A DNA stretch of 64,000 nucleotides, taken from Burkholderiaceae bacterium. Lineage in GTDB: Bacteria > Pseudomonadota > Gammaproteobacteria > Burkholderiales > Burkholderiaceae. A program made the translations under genes and the position numbers. Where the stretch lies: contig JASLEM010000454.1 of the NCBI GenBank assembly GCA_030151165.1, positions 1-64,000 on the forward strand, in the 5' to 3' direction. Within the stretch, counting starts at the first letter, position 1. Every line of letters starts with the position of its first letter. The notes under the pieces were generated by a model. The model was given only the letters and a program-made list of their open reading frames with translations, was not told the origin of the DNA and did not search any database. Positions 43,907 to 51,682 of this stretch are shown one piece after another.

Positions 43907-45291
43907 GAGGAGTGTCCGTGCGAGAGGTTGGAAGGCGCGTCGAGCTGCGTGCCGAGCAGCGCCTCGAGCGCGATGGCCTGCTCCTGCATCGCCTCGTGCA
44001 CGCTCACGCGCTCGAGCCGGCGCGCGAGCAGCGCGCCCTCGATGCTGGTCAGCGCCAGCGCATCCAGGTTGCGGGCCTGGAACGCGGCGCCGGCACGCTC
44101 GGCGGCCTGCGCGAGGGCCGGCAGCGAAGCATCGATCTCGGCGAGCTGGCGCGCGAGGATCGCCTGTTCGGCGAGCAGGCGGTGGGCGTCGCCGGCGGTG
44201 GCGTCGAGGCGCTGCTGGTAGTCCTCGCGCAGCTTGTCGCGCGTGGCCGACTCGATCGCGATCGCGCCGCGGTTGCGGTTGAACAGCGGCAACGTGATCC
44301 CGAGCGCGAAGCCCTGCGTGTCGACGAAGCTGGTGTCGCGCGCCCGCGTCGGGCCGATCGTGATGGCGGGGAACTGGCCGCGGATCGCGCCGCGGTAGCG
44401 GTCGTCCTGCGCCTCGAAGCCGGCCTGCAGCGCGAGCAGGTCGGGCCGGCGGCGCGGGGCCACGGCCAGCGCGTCGCGCACGCGGTCCTCGTCGAGCGCG
44501 GGGACGTCGCTGTCGCCGACCAGCCGCAGCTCGACGTCGGGATCGAGCCCGAGCAAGGCGGCGAGGTCGTGGCGCGCCTGGTTGCCCTGGCGCTCGGTGT
44601 CGACCTCCTGGCGGCTCGCGTCGTCGTACGCCGCCAGCAAGGGCGCGACGGCGTCGCGGGTGACGAGCCCCCGGTCGACCGCCCGTTGCGCGTCGTCGAG
44701 GCGGCGCCGCAACGCGGTGCACTGGTCGGCGAGCACTGCGTTCGATCGGGCCAGCGCACCGATCTTGACGAACAGCAGGCGCGCCTTCGCGACCGCCTGC
44801 CACTCCTGCCACAACAGGTCGAGGTTCGCCTTGCGGCCCTCGGCATCGGCCGCGTCCTTCGCGGCGGAATGCGCGAGCAGCGCCGCGATGTCGACCGTCA
44901 GGCCCGCCGTGAAGGCGACGCTGGTGCCGGGCCCCGGGTGCAGCGCGGTCTCGCGGCTGAACGACAGCTGCGGGTCGGGCAGCAAGCCGGCCGAGAAGGC
45001 CTGCGCGCGCGTGACGCCCGCGTCCGCCCGCAACGCGCGCAGGTCGGGGCTGTTGACGACGGCGAGCATCGCGACCTCGGTCATGTCGAAGCCGTCCGAC
45101 GGATCGAAGCGGTGGGTGCGCAGCGCGGTCGAGGGCATCGCGGCCACGTCGACAGCCAGGCGCGCGACGTCGCGTTCGAGGCGCGCCTGCTCGGGCAGCG
45201 TCGACGGCTGGTAGCTGGCGCAGCCGGCGGCCGACGCGACCGCGCATGCGGCGGCGAACGCGAGCGACGCGGCTCGGGACACGGGTCTCAT
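43903..45291 (-). CDS. TolC-family outer-membrane efflux lipoprotein
   Basis: 462-aa outer membrane factor with a lipoprotein signal (AAGC lipobox at residues about 21-24). It carries the two repeated OEP halves: LAVVNSPDLRALRADAGVTRAQAFSAGLLPDPQLS in the first half and RRRPDLLALQAGFEAQDDRYRGAIRGQFPAI in the second. Long helices (LADQCTALRRRLDDAQRAVDRG) form the periplasmic tunnel. ATG at 45291, 73 nt after the YncE-like gene. It completes the tripartite pump encoded by the overlapping downstream genes. Confidence 0.93.
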   Translation of the reverse strand: MRPVSRAASLAFAAACAVASAAGCASYQPSTLPEQARLERDVARLAVDVAAMPSTALRTHRFDPSDGFDMTEVAMLAVVNSPDLRALRADAGVTRAQAFSAGLLPDPQLSFSRETALHPGPGTSVAFTAGLTVDIAALLAHSAAKDAADAEGRKANLDLLWQEWQAVAKARLLFVKIGALARSNAVLADQCTALRRRLDDAQRAVDRGLVTRDAVAPLLAAYDDASRQEVDTERQGNQARHDLAALLGLDPDVELRLVGDSDVPALDEDRVRDALAVAPRRRPDLLALQAGFEAQDDRYRGAIRGQFPAITIGPTRARDTSFVDTQGFALGITLPLFNRNRGAIAIESATRDKLREDYQQRLDATAGDAHRLLAEQAILARQLAEIDASLPALAQAAERAGAAFQARNLDALALTSIEGALLARRLERVSVHEAMQEQAIALEALLGTQLDAPSNLSHGHSS

Positions 45292-45364
45292 GGGGATCGT
45301 CCGGCGAAGGGTGGAACGCGGGCCGCGGCGGTTGGCACGGCGCGCCCGGCAATGGCGGCCCGCC

Positions 45365-46366
45365 TCAGCGCACCGTCTCGAGCACCAGCACGTAGAACGA
45401 CCCGGCGACGCCGGCCGGGCGCGATCCGGGGGCGGCCGGCAGCAGGTCGGCGGTCGGCAGGTAGAGGCGATGGGTGGCCGGATCGGCGGCGATCGTGCGC
45501 GCGCCGTGGGCGGTGGGGATCGTCTCGACGGTCTTGAGCTTGCCGCCCGCCCCGTCGCGCACGACGCTGATCGTGCCGTCCTGGCCGTTGGCGCTGTACG
45601 CCGCGCCGTCCATCCAGGCGACGCCGTCCGCGCCGGCGCCGATCGGCGCGTCGCCGACGAGCTTGCCGCCGGCGTCGACGACGACCATGTGCTGGTTCTC
45701 GCAGACCGAGTAGCTGCGCCAGCGGTCGTCGACGGCCAGGCCGGACGGGCTGTCGCAAGGCGCGAGCGGCTGGCGGCGCAGCAGCTGGCCGCTCGCGGGG
45801 TCGATCACCGCGAGCTCGCTGGTGTCCTCGATGTTGAAGACGACGCGGCCGCCCTGGCCGAGCCGCGCGAACTCGGGCTTGCCGCCGACCGGCGTCGTGG
45901 CGATCACCTTGCGCTGCGCCGTGTCGATGACGCTGACGTCCTTCGACTTGCCGTTGAACGTCAGCACATGGTGGCTGGCCGGGTCGTACAGGATCGCGTC
46001 CGGGTTCGAGCCGACGGGCACCTTGCCCACGGTCTTGAGCGTCGCGAGGTCGAACACCGTGACGACGTCCGCCTTGCCGTCGCTGATGAAGCCGAGCCCC
46101 AGGTCGGGCGCGAGCGCGATGCCGTGGACGCCGGGGGTGTCGGGGATCTGGCCGACGACGCGGTCGGACTGCGTGTCGATCACCTCCGTTGCGCCGCCGT
46201 GCGAGACGTAGAGGCGGTGGTTCGGCGAGTCGACCTCGAGATAGTCCCAGCGCGCCTCGCCGCCGACATGGATGCGGGCGACCTCCTTCAACGAAGGCGA
46301 GGCGGCGCCCGCGAGCGCGGGCAGCACGAGGAGAGCGGCGGCGATGGATCGGAAGTCAGCAGTCAT
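45365..46366 (-). CDS. YncE-like YVTN beta-propeller protein, first gene of the efflux operon
   Basis: Periplasmic seven-bladed propeller-type protein of 333 aa. The signal peptide is MTADFRSIAAALLVLPALAGAAS. Repeats have the YVTN style (RLYVSHGGATEVIDTQSDRVVGQIP, GFISDGKADVVTVFDLATLKTVGKVPVGSNP, HVLTFNGKSKDVSVIDTAQRKVIATTPVGGKP). It is co-directional with and 73 nt from the TolC gene. The ATG (46366) directly follows a -10 of the CTAA-repeat promoter, so the mRNA may be leaderless. The role in efflux is unknown; ligand or metal binding, or peptide interaction, are possibilities. Confidence 0.9.
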   Translation of the reverse strand: MTADFRSIAAALLVLPALAGAASPSLKEVARIHVGGEARWDYLEVDSPNHRLYVSHGGATEVIDTQSDRVVGQIPDTPGVHGIALAPDLGLGFISDGKADVVTVFDLATLKTVGKVPVGSNPDAILYDPASHHVLTFNGKSKDVSVIDTAQRKVIATTPVGGKPEFARLGQGGRVVFNIEDTSELAVIDPASGQLLRRQPLAPCDSPSGLAVDDRWRSYSVCENQHMVVVDAGGKLVGDAPIGAGADGVAWMDGAAYSANGQDGTISVVRDGAGGKLKTVETIPTAHGARTIAADPATHRLYLPTADLLPAAPGSRPAGVAGSFYVLVLETVR

Positions 46367-46372
46367 GCCGCG

Positions 46373-46404
46373 ACGTTAGCGCGGCAGACTTAGCGGCGAA
46401 TTAG
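46373..46404 (-). promoter_or_regulatory. CTAA-repeat promoter of the efflux operon (site C)
   Basis: Minus strand: CTAAT-TCGCCG-CTAAG, then 10 nt, then TAACGT, then 6 nt and the ATG. Half-site period, spacer to -10 and orientation match sites A and B. If the -10 is right, transcription begins at or next to the start codon. A Shine-Dalgarno is absent between the -10 and the ATG. Confidence 0.6.
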
Positions 46405-46433
46405 CGGGCGATCCGCCTCGACGCCGCGCGCAC

Positions 46434-46994
46434 TCAGCGTGCCGTGTAGCCGCGGCCGTCCATGCACGCGAAGGTCGCGCGCTGGAAGATGCTGGCGTCG
46501 GCCATCGCGCGCGGCTGCGTGGTCGCCCACTGGTTGCAGCTGCGGCGGTCGGCTTCCGTCTGCGCGGCGGACTGGCCGTTGCGCGGATAGAAGATCGGGT
46601 CGGCCGCCGCGACGGGCGCCGGCTGCGAATAGACCGCGACGGGCGCGGGCGGCGCCGCGTAGTACAGCGGCGGCTGGTTCACGACGACGTAGTCGGGGCG
46701 GTCGTAGTAGGCGTAATCGGTCGCCAGGCCGAGGCCGATCCCGAGGCCGATGCCGCCCCAGAACACGCCCGGGCCCCAGCCGCCGCCGCGGTAGTAGCCG
46801 CCGTGATAACCCCCGTGGTAGCCGCCGTAGCCGCCATGGCCGCCGTAGCGTTGCGCGTCGGCATTGCCGGCGGCGCAGGCCAGCGCGAGGGCGCCGAGGG
46901 CGATGGCGACACCGCGGCCGGCCGTGCGGACGAGGGATCGGCCCGGCGCGCGGGCCGGCGAATGAAGAGAGAGGGGGTCGAGTGCTGCGCTCAT
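46434..46994 (-). CDS. Gly/Tyr/His-rich secreted or envelope protein
   Basis: 186 aa. An N-terminal signal (VAIALGALALACAAGNADA) follows a somewhat long n-region. A repetitive segment comes next (GGHGGYGGYHGGYHGGYYRGG), then a hydrophobic Gly-zipper (GVFWGGIGLGIGLGLATDYAY), a Pro-rich stretch, and a conserved-looking C-terminal module (ADRRSCNQWATTQPRAMADASIFQRATFACMDGRGYTAR) with two Cys. Similar small exported proteins are frequent in Betaproteobacteria and lack known function. ATG at 46994 follows AAGGAG. No partner gene is adjacent on this strand. Confidence 0.8.
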   Translation of the reverse strand: MSAALDPLSLHSPARAPGRSLVRTAGRGVAIALGALALACAAGNADAQRYGGHGGYGGYHGGYHGGYYRGGGWGPGVFWGGIGLGIGLGLATDYAYYDRPDYVVVNQPPLYYAAPPAPVAVYSQPAPVAAADPIFYPRNGQSAAQTEADRRSCNQWATTQPRAMADASIFQRATFACMDGRGYTAR

Positions 46995-47258
46995 GTCGAG
47001 CTCCTTCGAGGTGCGCTTCGCGCGCGTGTGCGTTGATCTTTGAGGGTTAGGGTCGCCATGTCGAGCAACGTTCGATTCTTTACATCGGCGCAACCTGGCT
47101 CGGCGGCGGGTCGACGCCCTTTTCCCGTATTGGACTGGGTTCCCGCCCCTCTTGCACGACAGGGCAATGGACGACCCCGGCGGCCGCCGGGCCAGCTCGG
47201 CCGTTCGGGTAACCTGGGCGCCCCGCACGACCTCCCGGGCGCCGCCGCCCGCTCGACC

Positions 47259-48011
47259 ATGCATTCCATCTGGGACGCCACGCTCTCCGCCTACTGGTCG
47301 GTGACCGAGTTCTCGGCCAACCTGGCCATGTTCCTCACGCTGGCGTTCGCGCTGCTGCTCGGGCTGGCGGTCGGCTACGAGCGGACGTTCCACGGCCGCG
47401 CGATCGGCATGCGCACGTACGGGCTGGTGTGCATGTCGTCGGCGGCGCTGACGACCTTCGTCGGCTACCCCGCCCTCTGGTACGGCGGTGCGCACGGCAC
47501 GGCGCTGGCCAACGTCGACCCGACGCGCGTGGTGCAGGGCATCGTGACCGGCGTCGGCTTCCTCGGCGCGGGCGTGATCATGAAGGACGGCCTCAACATC
47601 CGCGGCCTGACGACGGCGGCCTCGATCTGGTCGGCCAGCGTGATCGGCGTGCTGGTGGGCGTCGGCTTCTACTCGGCCGCGATCCTGCTGTCGGGGCTGT
47701 CGATCCTGTGCATGCTGTGGGTGCACCGGCTCGAGCGCTGGCTGCCGTCGCACGAGGCGATCTCGGTGACGGTGCAGTTCAAGGCCGGCGGGACGCCGAA
47801 CGAGCACGAGTTCGCGCAGACCGTGCGGCGGTACGGCTACGACATCGCCGAGGGATCGCTGTCGATCCATGCGCAGCGCGGCACGGTCGAATGGCACTTC
47901 ATCGCGGTGGCGTTCGACAAGAAGCTGCGCACGTCGATGGCGGAGCTGGCGCGCGTGATCGGCGAGAACGCGAACGTCGAGAGCTTCCAGCTGTCGCACA
48001 GCCGGAACTGA
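47259..48011 (+). CDS. MgtC/SapB family membrane protein
   Basis: 250-aa protein with about five hydrophobic helices: LAMFLTLAFALLLGLAVGYERTF, YGLVCMSSAALTTFVGY, VQGIVTGVGFLGAGVIMKDG and ASIWSASVIGVLVGVGFY carry the MgtC signatures (GLAVGYER, GVGFLGAG, GLTTAASIW). The C-terminal cytosolic domain (about 100 residues) resembles the ACT-like part of full-length MgtC. The family is linked to Mg2+ limitation, ATP synthase control and intramacrophage survival. A 7-8-bp GC hairpin (GGCGCCC/GGGCGCC, about 47218-47242) lies just before the ATG at 47259. There is no clear Mg riboswitch. Confidence 0.92.
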   Translation: MHSIWDATLSAYWSVTEFSANLAMFLTLAFALLLGLAVGYERTFHGRAIGMRTYGLVCMSSAALTTFVGYPALWYGGAHGTALANVDPTRVVQGIVTGVGFLGAGVIMKDGLNIRGLTTAASIWSASVIGVLVGVGFYSAAILLSGLSILCMLWVHRLERWLPSHEAISVTVQFKAGGTPNEHEFAQTVRRYGYDIAEGSLSIHAQRGTVEWHFIAVAFDKKLRTSMAELARVIGENANVESFQLSHSRN

Positions 48012-48020
48012 CGCGGCGGG

Positions 48021-48215
48021 TCAGGCGCGAGCGGAGGGCACCGGCGCGGGTGCCGCGGCCGACGCCGGCGCGGTCAGCGCCGCGCAGTCGGACGACCCGC
48101 GCGACGCCGCGTTCGCGCCCGGCGCGAGCGTGACGAGCACGGCCGCGGCGGCCACGGCCAGGCAGGTGGTGAGAAAGGTCATGGCGGCGCCGACGGACGC
48201 CAGGCGGTGGTGCAT
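48021..48215 (-). CDS. small putative exported protein (64 aa)
   Basis: Short ORF with RBS GGAGCGCGAG before ATG 48215. The N-terminus MHHRLASVGAAMTFLTTCLAVAAAAVLVTLAPGANA resembles a signal peptide or a single membrane helix. The mature part would be only about 28 residues, Ala/Pro-rich, with one Cys. No family recognised. It is convergent with mgtC (9-nt gap). It may be a small envelope protein, or a chance ORF in GC-rich DNA. Confidence 0.45.
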   Translation of the reverse strand: MHHRLASVGAAMTFLTTCLAVAAAAVLVTLAPGANAASRGSSDCAALTAPASAAAPAPVPSARA

Positions 48216-48354
48216 CTCGCGCTCCTCGGGCTGGATAGGGTCTGGAGCCTGGATCTTCGCGAAGCCGGCGCCGCGCCGCCACCGGCAACCGACGAACTGC
48301 GGGAACGCATCGACGAACGGCAGCCCGTCCCCGGGGAACGCCGGATCGCCCGGT

Positions 48355-49305
48355 TCAGCGCCGCCGCCACGCGCGCCAGGCCAGCACCGCCACCGCGAGC
48401 GCGAACGGCAGCAGGTTGTAGACGAGCCGGTAGACGAGGAAGGCCGCGAGCAGGTCGGCGCGCCCGCGGCCGGCCAGCATCGCGGCGAGGCTGGCCTCGA
48501 ACACGCCGAGGCCGCCCGGCGTGTGCGCGACGACCCCCAGCGCCACCGAGGCGATGCACGACACCGCGAACAGCGCGAACGGCGGCGCGAGGTCGGCCGG
48601 CAGCAGCACGTACAGCGCGCCGACGGCGGTGCCGCTCTCGACCGCGCCGATCGCCATCAGCACCAGCGCACGCCGCGCGCCCGGCAGCGGGAAGCGGGCG
48701 CGGCGGATCGACAGCTGCCGCGGCCCGCCCGCGAGCCAGCCGACGAACACGGCCAGCAGGCCGGCGAGCGCCCCGCCGATCGCGAGATGAACGCCGACGT
48801 CGTGCGCGGACGCGTGGCGCGACGCCCACGACTGCAACAGTTCGGCGATGGACAGCATCGCGACATTGCCTGCGATCAGCGACAGCCACGACAGCGAGAC
48901 GACGCGCGCGATCTCCGCGCCGCGCAACCCGGCCGGCGCGTAGACGTGCGCGCGCACCGCGCTGCCGGTGACGGCGTGGAAGCCGAGCGTGTTCGCGACC
49001 GCGCTGGCCGACGCGCCGGCCAGCAGCGCGGTGCGCCGCCGCACCTTGCCGGGCGCGACCATCGCGGCGCCGAGCGCGTCGTAGGCGGCCAGGCAGGCGA
49101 AGCTCGCCGCGGTGAGCGCGAGCGAGGCGGCGACGCGCCACGGATCCTGGCGCGCCAGCGACGCCTTCAGGCCGGCCCAGGACACGTCGCGGAACAGGAA
49201 GTCGACCGCCCACGCGCACAGCGCGACGGCGAGCAGCGTGAACAGCAGCGTCTTCGCGCGGCCCGGGAGGATCCGGCCGCGCGGTGCGGGCGCGGGAGGC
49301 AGCAA
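48355..49305 (-). CDS. LPG-synthase-TM/UPF0104-family integral membrane protein
   Basis: 316-aa polytopic protein with about eight helices of the lysylphosphatidylglycerol synthase transmembrane/AglD-type family: LNTLGFHAVTGSAVRAHVYAPAGL-like region (here ANTLGFHAVTGSAVR), LSWLSLIAGN, HTPGGLGVFEASL. Members are often genetically linked to polyprenyl or lipid glycosyltransferases and may move lipid-linked substrates. Here it diverges from a GT2 gene. The C-terminal synthase domain of MprF is absent. The start is uncertain: TTG at 49305 (LLPPAPAPRG) is the likeliest, with no ATG or GTG nearby in frame. Confidence 0.82.
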   Translation of the reverse strand: MLPPAPAPRGRILPGRAKTLLFTLLAVALCAWAVDFLFRDVSWAGLKASLARQDPWRVAASLALTAASFACLAAYDALGAAMVAPGKVRRRTALLAGASASAVANTLGFHAVTGSAVRAHVYAPAGLRGAEIARVVSLSWLSLIAGNVAMLSIAELLQSWASRHASAHDVGVHLAIGGALAGLLAVFVGWLAGGPRQLSIRRARFPLPGARRALVLMAIGAVESGTAVGALYVLLPADLAPPFALFAVSCIASVALGVVAHTPGGLGVFEASLAAMLAGRGRADLLAAFLVYRLVYNLLPFALAVAVLAWRAWRRR

Positions 49306-49390
49306 GATGGCGGGGGTTCTCGTCAAGGGGTCGGCGGCCGTCTTGTCGCAGGAGCCGGGGCGTGTCCGCCCGGCAGTGGACGCGCGCCGG

Positions 49391-49441
49391 ATGACAGTGT
49401 CGTGACGCACGCCGCGCGCCCGCGTGACGGCGGCGTGACCG
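49391..49441 (-). promoter_or_regulatory. tandem Pho-box-like repeats facing the UPF0104 gene
   Basis: On the minus strand there are two separate 7-4-7 repeats: CGGTCAC-GCCG-CCGTCAC (49441-49424) and GCGTCAC-GACA-CTGTCAT (49408-49391). The second is followed after 10 nt by TCCACT, a weak -10. They lie 85-135 nt upstream of the proposed TTG start. Confidence 0.45.
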
Positions 49442-49469
49442 TCTTTTTCGCGCCTGCAAAGTCGCGCCG

Positions 49470-49487
49470 CTGTCACGGTCGTGGCAC
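49470..49487 (+). promoter_or_regulatory. Pho-box-like repeat facing the GT2 gene
   Basis: CTGTCAC-GGTC-GTGGCAC, one perfect and one weak half-site in 7-4-7 spacing, 50 nt before the GT2 ATG. It shares the divergent intergenic region with the minus-strand Pho-like repeats. Confidence 0.4.
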
Positions 49488-49536
49488 GCGCGCCTGCCAG
49501 AGTCCGGTCCGCCTCCACGCCACGATCGGCCTGCCC

Positions 49537-50307
49537 ATGACCGCGCCCTCGCCCGCCACGCCCTCGCCCGCCGCGCCCGCCCCGAACGGCGCGCGCATCA
49601 CGTGCATCGTCTGCGCCTACAACGAGGGCCCGCGCCTGGGCGCGGTGCTCGAGGTCGCGGCGGCGCATCCGCTGCTCGCGGAGGTGATCGTGGTGGACGA
49701 CGGCTCGCGCGACGACACCGCCGCCGTCGCCCGCCGCTTCCCGGACGTCCGCCTCCTCTCGCACGACGTGAACCGCGGCAAGAGCGCGGCGATGGCCACC
49801 GGCGTGGCCGCGGCGCGCCACGAGCTGCTGATGCTGCTCGACGCCGACCTCCAGGGCCTGCGCACCGAGGACGTCACCGCGCTCGCCGAGCCGGTGCTGC
49901 GCGGCACGGCGCGCATCAGCATGAGCCTGCGCCGCAACAGCCTCGCGATCTTCCGCGCGATCGGGCTCGACTTCGTCTCCGGCGAGCGCGTGCTCAGCCG
50001 CGCGCTGCTCGCCGACGTGCTGCACGACGTGAACGCGCTGCCGCGCTTCGGCGTCGAGGTGTTCATGAACAAGCGCATCATCGCCGGCGCGCTGCCGCTG
50101 GCGGTCGCGCACTGGACGGGCGTGACGCAGTCGCGCAAGACCGAGAAGCTCGGCTGGTGGCGCGGCCAGCGCGCCGAGCTGCGCATGGTGATGGACCTGA
50201 TGCAGGTGGCGTATCCGGTCGAGCTCGTCGCGCAGACGCTGCGGTTGATGGCGTTGCGCGTCGACGCCGGCGCCCCCGCCAGCGCACTCGCGGGCAACGA
50301 GGCCTGA
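49537..50307 (+). CDS. family 2 glycosyltransferase
   Basis: GT-A enzyme of 256 aa: ITCIVCAYNEGPRLGAVLEVA (nucleotide binding), EVIVVDDGSRDDT, DVNRGKSAAMATG and LLMLLDADLQGL with the DxD metal site, typical of DPM1-like/polyprenyl-phosphate glycosyltransferases. The C-terminal part (GVTQSRKTEKLGWWRGQRAEL) is basic and may bind lipid phosphate. It has no transmembrane anchor. It is divergent from the UPF0104 membrane protein, a common partner pair for lipid-linked sugar handling. ATG at 49537 (MTAPSPATPSPAAP). Confidence 0.9.
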   Translation: MTAPSPATPSPAAPAPNGARITCIVCAYNEGPRLGAVLEVAAAHPLLAEVIVVDDGSRDDTAAVARRFPDVRLLSHDVNRGKSAAMATGVAAARHELLMLLDADLQGLRTEDVTALAEPVLRGTARISMSLRRNSLAIFRAIGLDFVSGERVLSRALLADVLHDVNALPRFGVEVFMNKRIIAGALPLAVAHWTGVTQSRKTEKLGWWRGQRAELRMVMDLMQVAYPVELVAQTLRLMALRVDAGAPASALAGNEA

Positions 50308-50370
50308 GCGATCGACGGCCGGGCCATCGAGCCCCGCGGGCCCGAGCGGCCTCGTTGAGACCCCCATTTG

Positions 50371-50690
50371 CATCTCGAACATCCGACGACGGATGTTGGA
50401 CATCCATGGACGGGTCTTTGACATCCATCGATGGATCTCGAACATCCATCAATGCATGTTCAACAGGGATCGATGCCTCTTTTTGATGCATCGATCCATC
50501 TCCGACACCCATCGATGGATGTTCGACATCCGACGATGGATGTTCGACATCCATCGATGCCTCTTTTTGATGCGTCGCCGGATGTTCGAGACCCATCGAC
50601 GGATGTTCGAGACCCATCGACGGGTGTTCGACACCCATCGAGGGTGTTCAACCTCCATCGATGGGTCTTCAACATCCGATTTCCACCCGC
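50371..50690. repeat. array of 21-bp palindromic tandem repeats
   Basis: About 15 units of 21 bp. Representative units are GATGTTCGACATCCATCGATG and variants such as CCTCTTTTTGATGCRTCGMYG (two copies). The core CATCCATCGATGGATG is a perfect palindrome, so neighbouring units can fold into hairpins. One unit near 50621 is 20 bp, which shifts the register. Frames are open on both strands because 21 is a multiple of 3 and the palindrome has no stop; this is a consequence of the repeat, not proof of coding. It lies between the 3' ends of GT2 and psd. Confidence 0.9.
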
Positions 50691-50739
50691 GAGCCCCGAC
50701 GTCGCTCGCCGCCATCCCCGCCTTCGGGTCGTCCGGAAG

Positions 50740-51618
50740 TCAGGCAGCCAAGGCGGACCGCGGCAGCCGCATCAGCCCCTGCCCCGCCCGGATGCGCGCC
50801 CCCGGCACGATGCCCTTGTGCAGCTCGAAGCCTTTCGGCGCGAACACGATGATGGTCGAGCCGTGCTCGAAGCCGCCCATCTCGTCGCCCTTCGCGAATC
50901 GCGCGCGCACGGGGATCTCGTTCGGGCCGCGGTAGCGCAGGTGCAGCAGCACGTCGAGGAAGCGAAAGCGCATGCTCGCGACGAGGATCGCCGCGACCGG
51001 CACGATCGCGATCGGCGCGCCGCTCGCGGACAGCCGCGTGCGCAGCACGGCGCGCTCGTTCTTGCAGAACAGCTTCTCGACGCGCTTCAGCGCGATCGGG
51101 TTGACGTTCCAGGCGTCGCCGCTGAGGTAGGTGACGTGGTCGACCTCGCAGTCGTGCGGCGCGTGGAAGCGGTGGTACATCGCCGACGTGAGGCGCAGCG
51201 TGACGTAGGTGCCGTCGCGGTACGGCGCGACGTCGTTCGTCGGGCCGAACAGCTCTTCCAGGCGGTACGGGAAGCCCTTGGCCTGGAACACCTCGTTGCC
51301 GGCCGCGGGGCCGCAGGCGCCGACGATCGCGTCGCTGGGGCTCGCGAGCACGCCGGGGTCGGCGTCGAACACGCGCGCGCCGGGCACGAGCTCGCGCGTG
51401 AAGCAGTCGTGCAGGCTGTCGAAACGCTGCTTCTTCGCGTCGCTCAGGTCGAGGTCGGTGAAGAGCTTCCAGGTCGCGATCGAGAGCCTGCAGACAAGCG
51501 GGTTGCGGATCTTGCTGAACCAGCCCATGAAGCGCGTCAGGGCGATGCGCGGCACACGATTCGTGACAAGAAAGTTGAGGTCTTCCTGCATGAGAAGACT
51601 GCGAATGACGTTTTTCAT
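50740..51618 (-). CDS. psd: phosphatidylserine decarboxylase
   Basis: Pyruvoyl-dependent enzyme of 292 aa that converts phosphatidylserine to phosphatidylethanolamine at the membrane. Marks: LTRFMGWFSKIRNP, FTRELVPGARVFD, SPSDAIVGACG, VTLRLTSAMYHRFHAPHDCEVDHVTYLSGDAWNVNP, and the self-cleavage site GFEHGSTIIVF (Ser of GST becomes pyruvoyl). ATG at 51618 begins MKNVIRSLLMQEDL. The frame is open upstream, but the region between is the divergent promoter space shared with the aminotransferase gene. Confidence 0.94.
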   Translation of the reverse strand: MKNVIRSLLMQEDLNFLVTNRVPRIALTRFMGWFSKIRNPLVCRLSIATWKLFTDLDLSDAKKQRFDSLHDCFTRELVPGARVFDADPGVLASPSDAIVGACGPAAGNEVFQAKGFPYRLEELFGPTNDVAPYRDGTYVTLRLTSAMYHRFHAPHDCEVDHVTYLSGDAWNVNPIALKRVEKLFCKNERAVLRTRLSASGAPIAIVPVAAILVASMRFRFLDVLLHLRYRGPNEIPVRARFAKGDEMGGFEHGSTIIVFAPKGFELHKGIVPGARIRAGQGLMRLPRSALAA

Positions 51619-51682
51619 CGGTGTGTCAAGTGAGGCTGTTAAATCTTCGGGTGCGCTGCTTGTGCGCACTTTTGTGGGAATC

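Noticed and set aside
47200..47258. Possible Mg2+ or Mn2+ riboswitch before the mgtC-like gene
   Set aside because: Only a short GC hairpin is present. None of the conserved bases of the M-box or yybP-ykoY families were found.
50078..50638. Minus-strand ORF with a heptapeptide repeat (MDVEHPS-like)
   Set aside because: It follows from the 21-bp repeat unit, which is open on both strands. It has no ribosome-binding site, continues antisense through the GT2 gene, and a 20-bp unit breaks the register.
50371..50690. Possible CRISPR array
   Set aside because: Units are directly adjacent 21-mers without unique spacers, and no cas gene is present.
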